NCBI GenBank assembly: GCA_027475525.1
Contig: JAMWFC010000054.1
Coordinates: 2,737,609-2,801,608 of the forward strand
Direction of reading: 5' to 3'
DNA from: Macrolepiota albuminosa
Taxonomy: Eukaryota > Basidiomycota > Agaricomycetes > Agaricales > Agaricaceae
DNA: 64,000 nt
This document shows, piece by piece, positions 33,008-46,100 of the stretch. Position 1 is the stretch's first letter. Each line of letters opens with the position of its first letter. The notes below the pieces were generated by a model, which was given only the letters and a program-made list of their open reading frames with translations, was not told the origin of the DNA and ran no database searches. A program made the translations under genes and the position numbers.

Positions 33008-35310
33008 GGTCGTTAATGTTGAATTGGACTGCCGACGGTGACTTGCAACGCGTTTGTGGCTGTGACGTCTTCCTTTCTATGCAATAACCACTAAGTAACC
33101 CACGCAGACACTTCGGGCCTAATTGATCGTTTGCTCGTATGCACGCGTACACCAATATTATCGCTAATGGATGGAAAGTGAAATGCTCTTTCGGGGTTCT
33201 TGAGCCGTGCCGCCATCTTGCAATTCTACTACCAGGTCAGGTACAGAGGGCGGAGCTCTGCTTTTTCAAACTAAACCCCTGTACATTCTACAACAGGTAC
33301 TCCTTGAGCTGAGCTGGATGTACGACACGCAAGATGTCTTGTGACCGCATATTTACCCTCGCCATAAAGCGAAATAGATTGTACCTATGTGTGCGGCAGC
33401 GTGCCCCCTTTACACACTCAATTCCGTTTGAAACCGAGTATCCGTCTCGATTTCAAGCCACTAATCGATCATATACTCAATGTGCGAGGTCCATTCATGG
33501 CACAACACACAGACTTGGCCAGGCCCGCAACACCATGGACTTTGGAATTCATTTCTCAGGTCATAACAACTTCGCGGAGATGTAGTGCAACCTACCCTGG
33601 CCTTGAGTGCCTTGATCCTCGTGTTCACCTCCCCCGATTGCATGAACCACAGATTCTCAAGTGCGTCTCGTGCGCGTACTTGCTTGCCAGGAACGTGCAG
33701 CTGCTTTATACGGAATGTCCTTATCTTCGGGGACCTTGTTAACTTGAGTCACGGCGGGGGTGCCTGTAATCCACTAAACCATGTTGGTGACCGGGGGCCA
33801 GATATTTTGTTGTAAAATTCTCATGAGAGGACGGCGATCTTTTCTCGTCTCTGTCCACGAAGGATCATGGGTTGGTGTCTGTTGACTGCCGTCTCCATCC
33901 CGGGGCTAGAAGCATGTCTGCTGTGATATCACAAGCACCCTCCTAACATATGGACAATGAACAGGGATCGCTCCCGTATCTCCATTAAATCAAACTCTGT
34001 TTTGCATTCCCATTTAAATGCGAGGGCTCTAAGTAATTATAACATGCTCAGCGATGCCAATTACCGGCGTCTGTCAGGAAAAGGTATCTAAAAATTATCG
34101 TTTCAATTACAATGTCACATTGCTATATTTGATCATGTTAGTAGCGTGACGGAAGGCATGGGAATACAATCTTTTCCTATGTTCGGCTCCTCTCCTCTGG
34201 CGTTCGGAACAACCAAAAAACCGGAAATCTCTGGCTCAGTCAATGATTAATGAGACTTGTCTGACGAGTCTCTTTGAGCCTCTTCGCCATTAATCGTCTT
34301 CCGGTTTTTCCGGTGAACTCACAGCAAAACAACGACATTGCTTGCCTTTATCGCTGTCAGTCGTGTCGACCCTGTCAAGTAGTATTGAATTTTTCCTTAT
34401 TTATCTTTTATAGGCGGAGGACTGTCAAAGTGATACATTCTTGTCAACTGATTCTGTAGACAAAGAAAACTTCAGGTGTCACGAATAACTTGTATATGTT
34501 CTTTTCCAAACTTGGTGTTTGTAAAAGCCGCTGATGTCGATGAAACTGGCTCAAGAATAACTACGTCTGCTGAACTATGGAGCCGGCAGGCCGGCGGGGC
34601 CATGGGAAAAGAGTACATAGTTTGTACTGCAGGCTGTTTGACAGGAGTTGAAAACAGGAGGAAACAGGGTGACAATCATGATCGATTCTCTCGCTCTCCG
34701 AAAACTGGGATTCATTTTGTGAACGCATTTAATGATCGGAATCAGGTTGATGGAACAACATAGCATAGCTGAACTGCTGAATAACAGTTGTTCTTCTGGT
34801 CGGCGCTGATTCAGTCTTTGAACCTGTGCGATAGACATGGTCCTGGCCATGCCTGAGCTGTGGTAGAAGAAAGGCCTGAGGCCTGATTTGTTATCTAAAT
34901 TGCTGTGGTGATCGATTATGGGAGAGACCCTGAGCTGTGGTAGAAGAAAGGCCTGAGGCCTGATTTGTTATCTAAATTGCTGTGGTGATCGATTATGGGA
35001 GAGACGAAGTTTCGAGGGTCCTAGCCCAGGAACATGAAAGGTACAGAAGTGATCTAAGTATGTGGTATTCAGTCTGAGCAGTATCGATATGTTCCGTGAT
35101 CCCGTGGTGGTCGCGCCAACGTGAACGTGTATGTAAGTTTTTTTTTAGAAAAAAAACATTGTATTGGAACAAGAAGCACTGGTGAACTGTGGGTTTGGAG
35201 GTGAAAGGAGACGAAAGAAAGGAGCCGGGACGAAGAGTTGAGAAGGATGAGATGAGAAAGGAAATGCCATTCGTGGCCAGGCACTGTTGATGTGCCTGAG
35301 CTGTAAATGA
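33008..35310. other. Long spacer between LSM4 and the OPT transporter
   Basis: About 2.3 kb between divergent genes. Frames at 33334-33815 reach 80-117 codons but show no recognisable domain and no clear exon structure, so I call no gene. It contains one 77-bp duplication (34852-35005). Promoters of both flanking genes must lie here. Confidence 0.5.
34852..35005. repeat. Perfect 77-bp tandem duplication (34852-34928 / 34929-35005)
   Basis: Exact duplication in non-coding sequence upstream of the OPT transporter gene. Confidence 0.95.
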
Positions 35311-35445
35311 TACTTGGATGAATTCCCAGCGTCCCCTGCCCTCCCAACTCCTGCGACACCACCACTGACGACGAGCACATCTCCCTCATCGTCGTATACG
35401 CCCTCGAGCACATCCAGGCTCTGTGCCCCATTTTCTCCGACACCC

Positions 35446-38400
35446 ATGGCCTGGCGACAGACCTCGGCTGCTGGCTCTTTTAGTCCGTATACATCAGGTG
35501 GCCGTCCCAACACCGCAACTGGCAGAAGTGCATTCTACGAGCACCATAACCCGCAGTATACCTATGGTGACTATGACTTGGAGGAGGAAGAGGAGGAGAG
35601 TGAGGATGAGGATGTGTTTGCATTCCAGCCCCCTTCGACTGCTGAACAACAACGGCATCAACAGGAACAGCACTTGCAGCACAATGATAGTGGGGACTAT
35701 GCAGCAGACAGTCCTTCAGGCCAATTGTTTTCAAAGTCGCCGAACAGCACTTGCAGCACAATGATAGTGGGGACTATGCAGCAGACAGTCCTTCAGGCCA
35801 ATTGTTTTCAAAGTCGCCTCTTCGCCTCACCTAACTTTTCCCGCTCCGACATTCAGCCCCTACTCTCGTTTTCCCGCAGAATCTGGTGTTGGCCCATCCA
35901 CGCCCCAGTTTCAATATTTCCAGCCTCCCCCAGAAACTCCTCCATCAACAGAATCAAACAATCACAACTTCCCCGCCGACCACTACCGTCTCCGCCCAAT
36001 AAATGGCCCCGGTACTGCCATATCAGCCCAACGCCCCCCCACCTCGGAGTCTCGCGAGGTCCGGGTGGCCCTACCAGGAGGCGATCACGCCAGTGAGAAG
36101 GACTTGGACATGGAGACAGGCTCCTCGAGGCGCAGACATCCGAAGAGACATGAGTCATCTATCTCGGATTCGCTGAGCCTAGGTCGCAGTATAGCGGACG
36201 ATGATGACGAGACGACCAGCGACAGATCGATAAAGTGAGTCCAACCCAAGTTCCCTCCTTCTCTCTTGTCAATCTCTACTGTATCTGCGGTGTGGACGCC
36301 TTGTTGCTCTTTTTTTGGCAGCTACTTGCTTCTTTTTTTCATCCTCGCGACGACAGCTTTACGTCCGCCGAACCTCTGCACTTCTGCGTGTTCAAGTGAT
36401 CCACACACGCTTGCTTGTCCTCTCATATGTAGTCCTTTTCTTTTTCTATCGCTTTCCTCGCCCGTTTTCTTTTTCTTTCCATGCCGTCTCCTTCGCCCCG
36501 TCGTCGTGCAGTAACTCACCCCCCGTCCTTATTCAGGATGGAATTCGATTTCGATGCAATAGATGACGAAGACAGCCCATTCCCAGAGGTTCGTGCCTCC
36601 GTCTCAAATATCGACGACCCCGACATGCCGGCTTTGACACTGCGGATGTGGTTTGTTGGATTACTCCTTTGTATGATAAGCAGGTTTGTCATTTCCTCGT
36701 CTCAAAGATCTTTGCTTATTTTGAGCATCAAAGTGGACTCAACGTCTTCTTCAATTTCCGTTCGCCGGCACCAACAGTTGTTCCCTTAGCTCTTCTCCTG
36801 ATTTCATACCCTTTCGGCAAATTCCTTGCCTTTACTCTACCTATAACTACTTATCGGATTCCCCTTCCTCACCTCCCATCTTCCGTCGTGCCGATACCCA
36901 ATGCAAACACCTCACAGGCTGCTCTCTTGTTCATCAACCTCATCCGTCCCCTGACATACCCACGTTCTTTCGAGTTCTCACTAAACCCTGGTCCATGGAA
37001 CATTAAAGAGCACGTACTCGTGTTTATCATGGCCAATGTCGCCGTTGGAAACCCCTACGCGCTCAACGCCGTCGTTGTCTCAGAACTGTACTATGATCTG
37101 AATTTTGGCTACTGGTTTTCTCTCGTCTTGGTCACGCGCTCAACGCCGTCGTTGTCTCAGAACTGTACTATGATCTGAATTTTGGCTACTGGTTTTCTCT
37201 CGTCTTGGTCTAGCGACCCAGCTTACGGGTTTTGGAATGGCCGGTTTGACTCGTCGTTTCTTGGTGTGGCCAGCGAGCATGGTCTGGCCGCAAAACTTGG
37301 TTGCTTGTACCCTGTTGAATACTCTGCATGCTGAGGACGAGGACGATGGCGTTGGCTTCGGCCTAGGTTTCCGGTCCAAGTCCGGAAAGGGCATGTCGCG
37401 TTATCGGTTTTTCATGATTGTAGCAACAGGGAGCTTTTTCTTCTTTTTCTTGCCTGGTAAGCGAATGCCTTTTCCATATCCTACTAACTCCGAATTTTGA
37501 CATACAACATCCAAGGTTTCTTGTTCGAGGCACTTTCTGTGTTCTCGTTTATATGTTGGGCTGCACCAAACAATGTCCCTGTTAACCAGATCTTTGGTGT
37601 TTATTCTGGCCTGGGTATGAGCGTGTTGACCTTCGATTGGACCCAAATTAGCTGGATCGGCAGTCCGTTGATGGGTATGTCCTCTCCTGAACCGTCGGTT
37701 ACCCCATATCACTGATTCTCCCGCAGTTCCGTGGTGGGCTCAGGTCCACATCTTCCTTGGCTTCGTCCTATTCTTTTGGATATTGACTCCCGCATTGTAT
37801 TACTCGAATGTCGGTACCGTTTCTCAGATAAAGTTATTGATCGATCTCATCCCTTCCATTATTAGTCGTGGTCTCTTGCGTACTTCCCAATATCGGCAAA
37901 CGAACCTTATGACCGCAATGGCCAAGTGTACAACATCACGCGCGTTTTGACCAAGCAAGACCGCTTCGATCTTGATGCATACAATGCGTATTCCCCCTTG
38001 TATCTTCCCGCTACGTATGCGATGACCTACTTGCTTGCATTCGCCTTAAGCACATGTGTTATCGTTCACACTTTGCTGTACCATGGTCGCAGTCTTCTTA
38101 ATGGTATCAAAAAAATGAAGGTCGAGAGTGACGATATCCATGCGAAGCTCATGAGGAATTACCCAGAGGTTCCGGATTGGTGGTACCTAAGCGCATTTAC
38201 GGTGTTCTTTGCTTTGGCCGTGGTTGCTGTAGAGGTAAGTGCTTCATAGAATTAACTTTTGTGCAACGTGCTAATTGTTTGTGTAGGTGTGGGGCACGAA
38301 CGTACCTGTTTGGGCGTTACTACTCTCATTGCTTCTTCCAATTATATACATCCTTCCTTCAGGGTTCATCTACGCGATGACGGGCCAGGGTGTTCGTCCT

Positions 38401-39570
38401 CTTCCTTTTTTAAGATTTGTAAAACTGGTGTTGATCTGGATACATAGATTACGCTTAACATTCTTGCTCAAATCATTCCCGGAACATTGTTGCCTGGTAA
38501 TCCTATGGCCAATATGGTATAAGCTCTGGCTCATGATGTATGGTGTATTTTGACGCTCTTGTTTTGTAGGTGTTCAAGGCGTATTCAGTCCAGACCTTGG
38601 CGGAGGCTACTTCATTTATACAAGACTTGAAGTTGGGCCACTACATCAAGGTTCCGCCGCGCGCGACATTCTTGGGTATGGATTACCATCGTCATGTTCT
38701 TATCGATCTTAACCTTGGTCGTAGTACAATTAATTGCAACGATACTAGCATCCTTTGTGCAAGTTGGCGTCAAGACTTGGATTTTTGCCAATGTCAAGGA
38801 CATCTGCGACCCGCTACAGAAGAGTCAGCTCACATGTCCCCACAACCAAGTGTTCTTCACTGCTTCAGCTGTATGGTACGTAAACACAAGGCGAATAGTT
38901 TTGTCTTTCGCTCATGTCTCGGGACAGGGGTCTTATTGGGCCTAGTCGACAATTCGGTCCTAAATCAATATATCATCCACATCTCTACGCCATGGTCATC
39001 GGAGTCTTCCTGCCTATTCCTTTTTGGTTCTGGCAACGTCGGTATCCTGATACGTGGTTCAAATATATCAGTACCCCGGTCATCCTGAATGGAGTTTCCG
39101 CAATACCGCCTGCGACTGGCATCAACTATTCATCCTGGTTCGCAGTCGGATTTATTTTCCAGTATCTAATCCGGAAGAGGAATTTTGCGTGGTGGAGCAA
39201 ATTTAACTATGTGTTAAGTGCTGCTTTGGACAGTGGTATGTCTGCGCTCTTGCACTGAGACGATAGTTTGCCCTCATGTTGATGTGACAAGGTACCGTTA
39301 TCTCTCTGATATTCATTTTCTTCAGCCTGCAGGTATGCTCCTTCTCGGCCTCATGTTGATGTGACAAGGTACCGTTATCTCTCTGATATTCATTTTCTTC
39401 AGCCTGCAGGTATGCTCCTTCTCGGTTGCCCTCTTCATACAGGAATATTGAGCATCTTTACAGTTCCCCAGGAATGGTACAATTGTCGTGAATTGGTGGG
39501 GAAATTGGGTTCACCAACGAAGTATGTCTTTGTCCTGCGTACTTGCAATTTTTAACAGTCATGGTAAAGC
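35446..39570 (+). CDS. OPT-family oligopeptide transporter
   Basis: Proton-coupled importer of small peptides in the plasma membrane. A long cytosolic N-terminus is Ser/Pro-rich and acidic (DLEEEEEESEDEDVFAF), then SSISDSLSLGRSIADDDDET. The family core starts at MEFDFDAIDDEDSPFPEVRA (about 36538). Signature motifs are SLNPGPWNIKEH (about 36980) and LKLGHYIKVPPR (about 38628). Hydrophobic helices alternate throughout, including TLRMWFVGLLLCMI, MANVAVGNPYALNAVVVSEL and ISWIGSPLMVPWWAQVHIF. About ten short introns. Three 77-bp duplications (35665, 37057, 39272) break it. The reading is open from 35311 but the first in-frame ATG is 35446. The last exon (NGTIVVNWWGNWV) is clear. The exact stop is not: it lies between about 39555 and 39640. 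Confidence 0.9.
35665..35818. repeat. Perfect 77-bp tandem duplication (35665-35741 / 35742-35818)
   Basis: Exact duplication in the N-terminal, low-complexity part of the OPT gene. Confidence 0.95.
37057..37210. repeat. Perfect 77-bp tandem duplication (37057-37133 / 37134-37210)
   Basis: Exact duplication in the OPT exon encoding ALNAVVVSELYYDLNFGYWF. One copy gives the expected membrane helix continuing into LATQLTGFGMAG-type sequence. Confidence 0.95.
39272..39425. repeat. Perfect 77-bp tandem duplication (39272-39348 / 39349-39425)
   Basis: Exact duplication over the last OPT exons (segment GTVISLIFIFFSLQ and the following intron). Confidence 0.95.
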
Positions 39571-39640
39571 GGCTGATTGGCAACGAACACCATACCTAAA
39601 AATTCCGCAAGGGGGAATACCACAGTCTTCATGAATGTAC

Positions 39641-40174
39641 ATCACTCCTTGCATCCATATGCCTGCCCGCTCACCCTTCTTTCGTGACTCCCCCAACCAA
39701 AACTGTTCTGTGGAATTTGGAATAGAGTTTCCTTTCCCCGTCATTCTTTTCCAACTTTCCCATCCTTCGTTATCTCTTTTGCATCCTCCGCATCCATCAT
39801 CATATATGGGAAGTATATATCGCTTCTCCCAACGCTCTATCGCGCTCCATCTTTCAGTGATTTGTCCGCTCTTAGATTATTGCACTCCTCTAGTTCCATT
39901 TTATATTCCCTTTCCGTGTCCCTCTTCATACAGGCTATTTGTCGTGGAATGGCTCGAAAGATATTTTAAGTACGTAGGTTAGAAGTAGTGAGAAGAAATT
40001 TAAAATGCGAAGATTCATGTTCGGGTTAATATTAATGTTGTCAGTGACGTAACACGTGCGAGATTATACATAACCTTACCATTACCGTCAATTATTCAAT
40101 TGCGGGGTCTAGACCACTTTGACTTTCATAGCTATCCCGATAACTGATAATCCTTCTGGAGCGGGGCATCTGCC
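39641..40174. other. Spacer between the OPT transporter and the Erv-type oxidase
   Basis: Tandem genes with about 530 bp between them. It is pyrimidine-rich around 39725-39930, as is common near fungal transcription starts. No gene seen. Confidence 0.5.
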
Positions 40175-41219
40175 ATGCTGTCCCGTTTTGCAAGAGCTTT
40201 TATCATAATAACGGTCCTTCTAGTGCGTCTTTGCACTAGTCGCAGGGTGCTTCATCTAACCCGAGGTGGATCAATCAGTTTCTATTGACCATGATGGCTT
40301 TCATTCAGACCAACTCTATGTCATATGCCTATCCATGGACAGGCCATCTGTTTGGAGAAGGAGGCGTGGAGAAATCTTTGCCCCGACCAGATAACTCGCC
40401 GAACCCCCTAACCAATGTTCATGGCACCGTGATCATGCCGAAACTTAACAACGCGACAGCCAAGTGCGTATCATACTCTAGCTTGGTATGTCGTGCATTG
40501 ACCCAGATTAGAGCAGCCCTTGGTCAAGCAGCGTGGAAGTTGATGTAGGTTTTGTCAGGCTCTTTCTTGTCTGTTGGCGTCTAACATCGCGCGTTTACAG
40601 GCATACTATGACGCTTCGATTCCCTGAAGTATGCGTTCATCCTTGATATGTAGCAAACGAAATGACGACATTGCTTAGCACCCAACGCCGCTTCGATTCC
40701 CTGAAGTATGCGTTCATCCTTGATATGTAGCAAACGAAATGACGACATTGCTTAGCACCCAACGCCTGACGAAGGAGTGCGCTCAGTTCATATTTCCACC
40801 TCACTTCACGACTATATCCCTGTGGTGAATGTGCCGAAGAGTTTCAGATGCTTCTGAAGAAGTTCCCGCCCCAGGTAATCCATCTATCTCAATCCATGTC
40901 GTTACTATAGTCTCATTCTTTCCAGACAGCTTCCCGTCGTTCAGCATCCCTCTGGTAAACGCCTCTAAAAAATTTACGATTAGGCATAGTGATTTTATTT
41001 TTATTTTTATTTTGCAGGCTATGTACTGTACACAACGAAGTGAACAAACGATTGAATAAGCCAATTTTTGATTGCGCTCATCTGGACGACGAATACGATT
41101 GCGGATGTGGTGACACAACGCCATCCCCTTCTCCTTCTCCTTCGGATCCAATGGATCTGGAAATCGACCCTAGCAAGGACGACCTCACAGGCGCCGATAT
41201 GATTAAAGGCGGAAGATAG
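40175..41219 (+). CDS. Erv1/ALR-type FAD sulfhydryl oxidase (Erv2-like)
   Basis: Flavoprotein that makes disulfide bonds and passes electrons to oxygen. ATG 40175 gives MLSRFARAFIIITVLLVRLC, a likely signal anchor that would place it in the secretory pathway as in Erv2. After an intron (about 40247-40310) come MPKLNNATAK, AALGQAAWKLM, HTMTLRFPE, SYFHLTSRLYPCGECAEEFQ (catalytic CxxC), LLKKFPPQ, ASRRSASLW, LCTVHNEVNKRLNKPIFDC and DEYDCGCG. These are the flavin-binding and structural Cys motifs in family order. Stop TAG 41217-41219. A 77-bp duplication (40612-40765) crosses an intron, and the frame slips by one base within about ten bases after it. Confidence 0.88.
40612..40765. repeat. Perfect 77-bp tandem duplication (40612-40688 / 40689-40765)
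   Basis: Exact duplication covering the exon TLRFPE and the following intron of the Erv-type oxidase. Confidence 0.95.
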
Positions 41220-41314
41220 TGCTGTATGTCTAGATGTACAGTTAATAAACAGCAATCTCACGTCGACCATAATAACCTCCAGTGTTTGCGGGTTCTACCT
41301 TCAATTGTAGACCT

Positions 41315-41468
41315 CAAGTTTCACGTTCTCGTTGACAAAGTCTTTGGTTCCGGTGCACTCAGCTAAACAGACCCTTTATGGGGCATTTTGACAAGTTTCA
41401 CGTTCTCGTTGACAAAGTCTTTGGTTCCGGTGCACTCAGCTAAACAGACCCTTTATGGGGCATTTTGA
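41315..41468. repeat. Perfect 77-bp tandem duplication (41315-41391 / 41392-41468)
   Basis: Exact duplication in non-coding sequence downstream of the Erv-type oxidase. Confidence 0.95.
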
Positions 41469-42233
41469 GATGGAGGGATAGGACATGGTCAATAGGGGGT
41501 AAGCTGAGGATTTCACGGTTCAGACCTGCATGTTCGAGATGATATCCTCACCTAGTTTTGCTAGAAATAGCTGAGTTATCACTACATAGGAAAGTCGCAA
41601 CAATGGAAAAAGGTTGCCGAGTGACGACACCACTCTTGTAGATCTTACATTATGATGGGATACAATTCTTGCCAGTACATATCATTCATGTTCAAAGTAT
41701 GTGTAGCGATTAATATCGGGAAAAAAAAGTTGTACATCTGAAATCATACTCCAAGCTGAAATTGTGCGCCATATACATCACTTGCTTCGACCGTTGAACA
41801 ATTGATAGAGACTCCAAGCATGCCGTCTTCTGAGATAAGGCAGGAGTGAAGTTAGTTTGCGAGACCATCCACAAGGTTGTCGAAGAGGAACCACCCCGAC
41901 ATGGTAAGTAAGGTGAGGTTGCCGGTAAGGATATTTGTGTCAGAACTCAGACAACATAATACTTGACAGGTTAGCCTCTGTATGAGGATTAACAAGAGAC
42001 ACTTTGTCGCTGACTGCAAGCATGCGTCATCGATTGCTTTCTGGGGCAACGCGGAGGGAAACAATCCGATGCATCAAACATGATATTGCTGGCGGTGCAA
42101 ACACTGTTCGCCGAGCAAATTTACAGGCTGCGTCGGTGATATGTCCTTGCCGCAGCTAGTTCGCCAGCTGTCTGGATAGAAGGACCGCGTCCTCAAACTC
42201 TACTTTCCTCCTAAGGGTGTTTCTATGGTTCTT

Positions 42234-42387
42234 GAAGAATTGATAATATTTACTCCAACAATTTATCGATAGAGGGCTAGTTCGAACAGGAAGCCTGTAG
42301 TTGGTTCACAGAAGAATTGATAATATTTACTCCAACAATTTATCGATAGAGGGCTAGTTCGAACAGGAAGCCTGTAGTTGGTTCACA
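42234..42387. repeat. Perfect 77-bp tandem duplication (42234-42310 / 42311-42387)
   Basis: Exact duplication in non-coding sequence between convergent genes. Confidence 0.95.
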
Positions 42388-43129
42388 GATGTGAGTTAAA
42401 CAGGCATGTATACTGCTCAAATTCGTTCTAACCTCTGAGGTAAAGAAAAGAAAAAGAAAGCGCAATCCATTCCCCCAGAAAATTCAATGCGTGCACAATT
42501 ATGACGATGGTTCCAGTTGTTACGAAAGTCTTAGTCGAGAACATGAGATGCACAATGAATGTGTCCGAGAGACGGCTGTGCATGAAAGACGTTGTTTTCA
42601 TTCAGAAAGCCCTGCCATCAGCAGGCAATAAAAGAGACCAAGTCTAGAAAACAAGGAAGAGGAAGCAGGCATATAGAAGACCAACAAGTTTCAAGCGTCT
42701 TTGCGAGTCCATGGATAGGTCATACTCATCCATTTATAGCTCATAATTTTCATTTAAACGGAAATAAATATTATTTATGTTGAAACTCGCTACCTGCCAA
42801 TGGAATCAATCGCAAGGTGGCGCATAGGAAATTAAATAATCCAGGACCAAAGCACCTTGTGATCAGCAAAGTAACCTGGAGCTGGGTTGCCCAGAGTGAA
42901 ATTAAATCGCACCCGGGACTGTGTGCATTGTCAAAACAAAAATGGCTGAAAGGGAATAATAATGAACGATAACGATGGATAGACAAGAAAGCATGAGAAA
43001 GGTGAACGATAGCATACGAAGTGCGGAAGAAATACACCAAATGACGAAGACCAGATGTTGGAAAAAGTAAGCCCATGAAAATGGTGATAGTAGTACAACA
43101 TTGAACGATGATGAAGCGATGAAAGGGTA

Positions 43130-46100
43130 TCATGTCCTACCCTTAAATGTCTGAACAAGAGACCTGAAGGCACCGAACCGTTTGGTGGTGGTGGCTGGTG
43201 TGCGGACTTGTTCCAAGGGTGGAAATCCCATCTTTGTGAGTTTAGTAGCTGTTTTTGCACCGCGAAGGGGCGCAGTTGACACGCGACAGAGGTCCGGGCC
43301 GAGTTCTGTATCTGTATCTCCGATCCTGCTGAGATAGCCATCGCCTAGGTCAGGAATCGGTGTGCGGGAACGAATGGGGGGCGCTGGGCTTGGTGTCCGA
43401 TCCTGCTGAGATAGCCATCGCCTAGGTCAGGAATCGGTGTGCGGGAACGAATGGGGGGCGCTGGGCTTGGTGTTGTCTCGGTGATGTAACCGAGAAACTG
43501 GCTGACTTCATAGGAAGGAATGCCCGTTCCTTCTCCTGCTATCAACAGTTCGTCCAGGCTCGATGGGCAACAGGTAATTGTGCGATGATAACAATAACCC
43601 GGATTCGGATTGTGACGACTGGTGGAAGGACCCTGTCTGCTCTACAGATTTAGGAGCAACTGAAGAATGAAAAACGTTAGATATCAAGCGAAGGTGGACT
43701 TTCTTTCACTTACACCCTTCTGCGGTTGATGGTCGCTTCGGGTCCTGCTCTCGCGACTGGGACCTATTAAGTGGACTTTCTTTCACTTACACCCTTCTGC
43801 GGTTGATGGTCGCTTCGGGTCCTGCTCTCGCGACTGGGACCTATTAAGTGGATGTTCCAGACTGCGCTGTCGCTCGATTCCACTTCCCCCCTCCCGATGA
43901 CGAGGATAGGAGGCCTCGGGTGTTTTTGTACCACTTTCAAGTGGCTCGGCACAAATGTCTGCTGTGTCGGGTGCTCTTCATTCTCCTGTTTGTGATAGAG
44001 GCCTGTCGTTCCTCTTCTTCCATCCTCTCTCTCAACTTCCTCTCCAACGCAAGGCTTTCTCCGTAAGCTGCTAGTTTAGCGCTTAGCGGTGACCTTCCAG
44101 TACTCGTCATGGCAGGGGGTAGTACATCCGAATTCGCCATTTCAAGTATATCCCGCTGAGCCTTTTGTACCAGCGCTTCTGCTTGCGCATGCGCTGAAAT
44201 AGCGCTAGTATTGATATCGGGTGGAATGTGAGAACGCCGTTCGTTCAAGAGGTAGTGGCATGCCGATCCTAATCTCTGGCGACTTTATGCGTCCCACCTC
44301 ATAATCCAAATCATGTTCGTGCTGATCAAGACTCATAGGCACAACATCAAGGAAATCATCTCGTCCGGGAGATGAAAACCAAGGTGTAGTGACGGTTTCG
44401 CTCCCGCTGCCACTCGTGGTTCCACTAGCACTCAGTTGTGGATTGTGACTGTCTAAGGTGCCCGTACTGCTGACGGAGTCCCCTCGAATGCGATTGTCAC
44501 CTATCAAAGGAACGGAAAGTAGAGGTCGAGCAGGAGCTGCAGAGTCAAAGTCTGGTTCTATGACTGGTGGTTTGTTGATGCTGAAAGGGAACTCGGCATT
44601 GATTGTCGAACCATATTCGTCACTGGGCATGATTGGAGAAAGTGATGACTGTGACGATGAGCCGAAAGATGCCCCTCGCTGGCGTAACAGAAGTCCTGAC
44701 TTGGCTTCGCCGGGCCTGTCGTCGTTGTGCAAGGGCTGACCGTACTCTTCTTCATCTTCGTCGTCGACATTTCCAATTTGAAGAGCATTTCCAGATCGAA
44801 CAAAGTCAGTTACGACGGCGGGGGCAGAATCTGGAGTTAAAGTCTCCTCGCTGACCCGCATTTCAGGAGTGGTACCTCGTCTTAGAATGTCCATGCGTCT
44901 CCTGCCAAGAGACCCAGTGCTACTGCTGCATCGGAGTCTGGTCGTGTTCCGGAGGCCTTCGGCATCGCCTACACGCCTCGCGCTGACACTTGAGGATGAG
45001 TCAAACCTGAGAGCCCGAAACCCTTGTGGAGTACCAGGTACGTATCCACTGGACGTTGCTCGATTATGAGCCTTCAGAATGCTAGGTCGAGCGCTATTAC
45101 TATCTCCTGATGCAACCACGCCGTCTTCATCAAATACAGCCCCTCCTCGATAACCGGGCGTTGAGCTTGTACCTAAGCTACTCCCGGAACCAGATCTGAC
45201 TCGCCCATCTCTGTGCACTCGAAGGCCAAATATATGTAGAGGACTTGAATGAGGGCTTGGGCTGTGACTAGTATGGTCCCCGGGGCTGAATCGTGCGCCA
45301 CTTCCTGTTGACCTAGAGCGATCTCTAGATTGTGTCTGACGCCAATCGCGATCTTGTACCGGGGCATTATTCAGTTCAACAGCCGCGGGGCGGGGTGATT
45401 GAGCTAACGCCCCTGATATCTTCCGATGAAGAGACTGAGGTGTATTTGGCTGTTGGGAAACTGAGCGCAAAGAGGCGGCGTCACTTCCGCGATGAATGCG
45501 GAAGCCGGATCGGGTGGAAGTCGATACAGAAGTGGCTAATGTGTGAGACAAAGGGCTAGGCTGGCTAGGGGATGGATTCATGTGCAGAACGCTGCTAGAA
45601 CCTGCTGCAAGAGATGTGGTGGAAAAGGACTGGGAACTTTCCGATGAAGGTACAGATTCTCCGGCTTGGGCTTTCTTAAAAAGGTTTAAGAGTGAGTACT
45701 TGCTTCCCAGTTTCCTGACTACAGGCTTTCCTTGTGTAGAATTGGTAGTCTCAGGCTCTTGAACTTCTGCGCCATTGCCAGCCGACCGAGGCCGGCGAGG
45801 ACTGGGGCTGTGACTAGAATTTGGGGTAGATGTCTTCCTGCTCCGGTTATTAACAATAGACGATGGTTGTAGGATATGAGGTAGCGACGGACGACGAGCG
45901 CCTGCATCGAAAGTGACATCGTCAGGAGGGGAGGTTGGCACAAATGTGTACTCTCCAAAAGGCCTTATGGGTGATGCAGGTGGAGTGGATGTCATTGTGC
46001 TCTGCATCATGATGTCTGTGGCAGACGACTTGAGTTTGTTTAGAGCATTATCAATGGAATGCTTGACATGAAGTCGTCTTCGCGTTGCTGGGTTGTGAGA

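Larger units (their letters stand above)
41220..43129. other. Spacer between convergent genes, no gene
   Basis: About 1.9 kb between the stops of the Erv-type oxidase (+) and the ankyrin protein (-). Short frames (60-70 codons) have no recognisable features. It contains two 77-bp duplications. Confidence 0.5.

Noticed and set aside
33334..33815. Plus-strand frames of 76-117 codons as a gene
   Set aside because: Several overlapping frames of similar length, no recognisable domain, no consistent exon structure.
42280..42400. tRNA-like B-box GTTCGAAC near 42290
   Set aside because: No matching A box or acceptor-stem pairing was found, and the sequence is copied only because of a 77-bp duplication.
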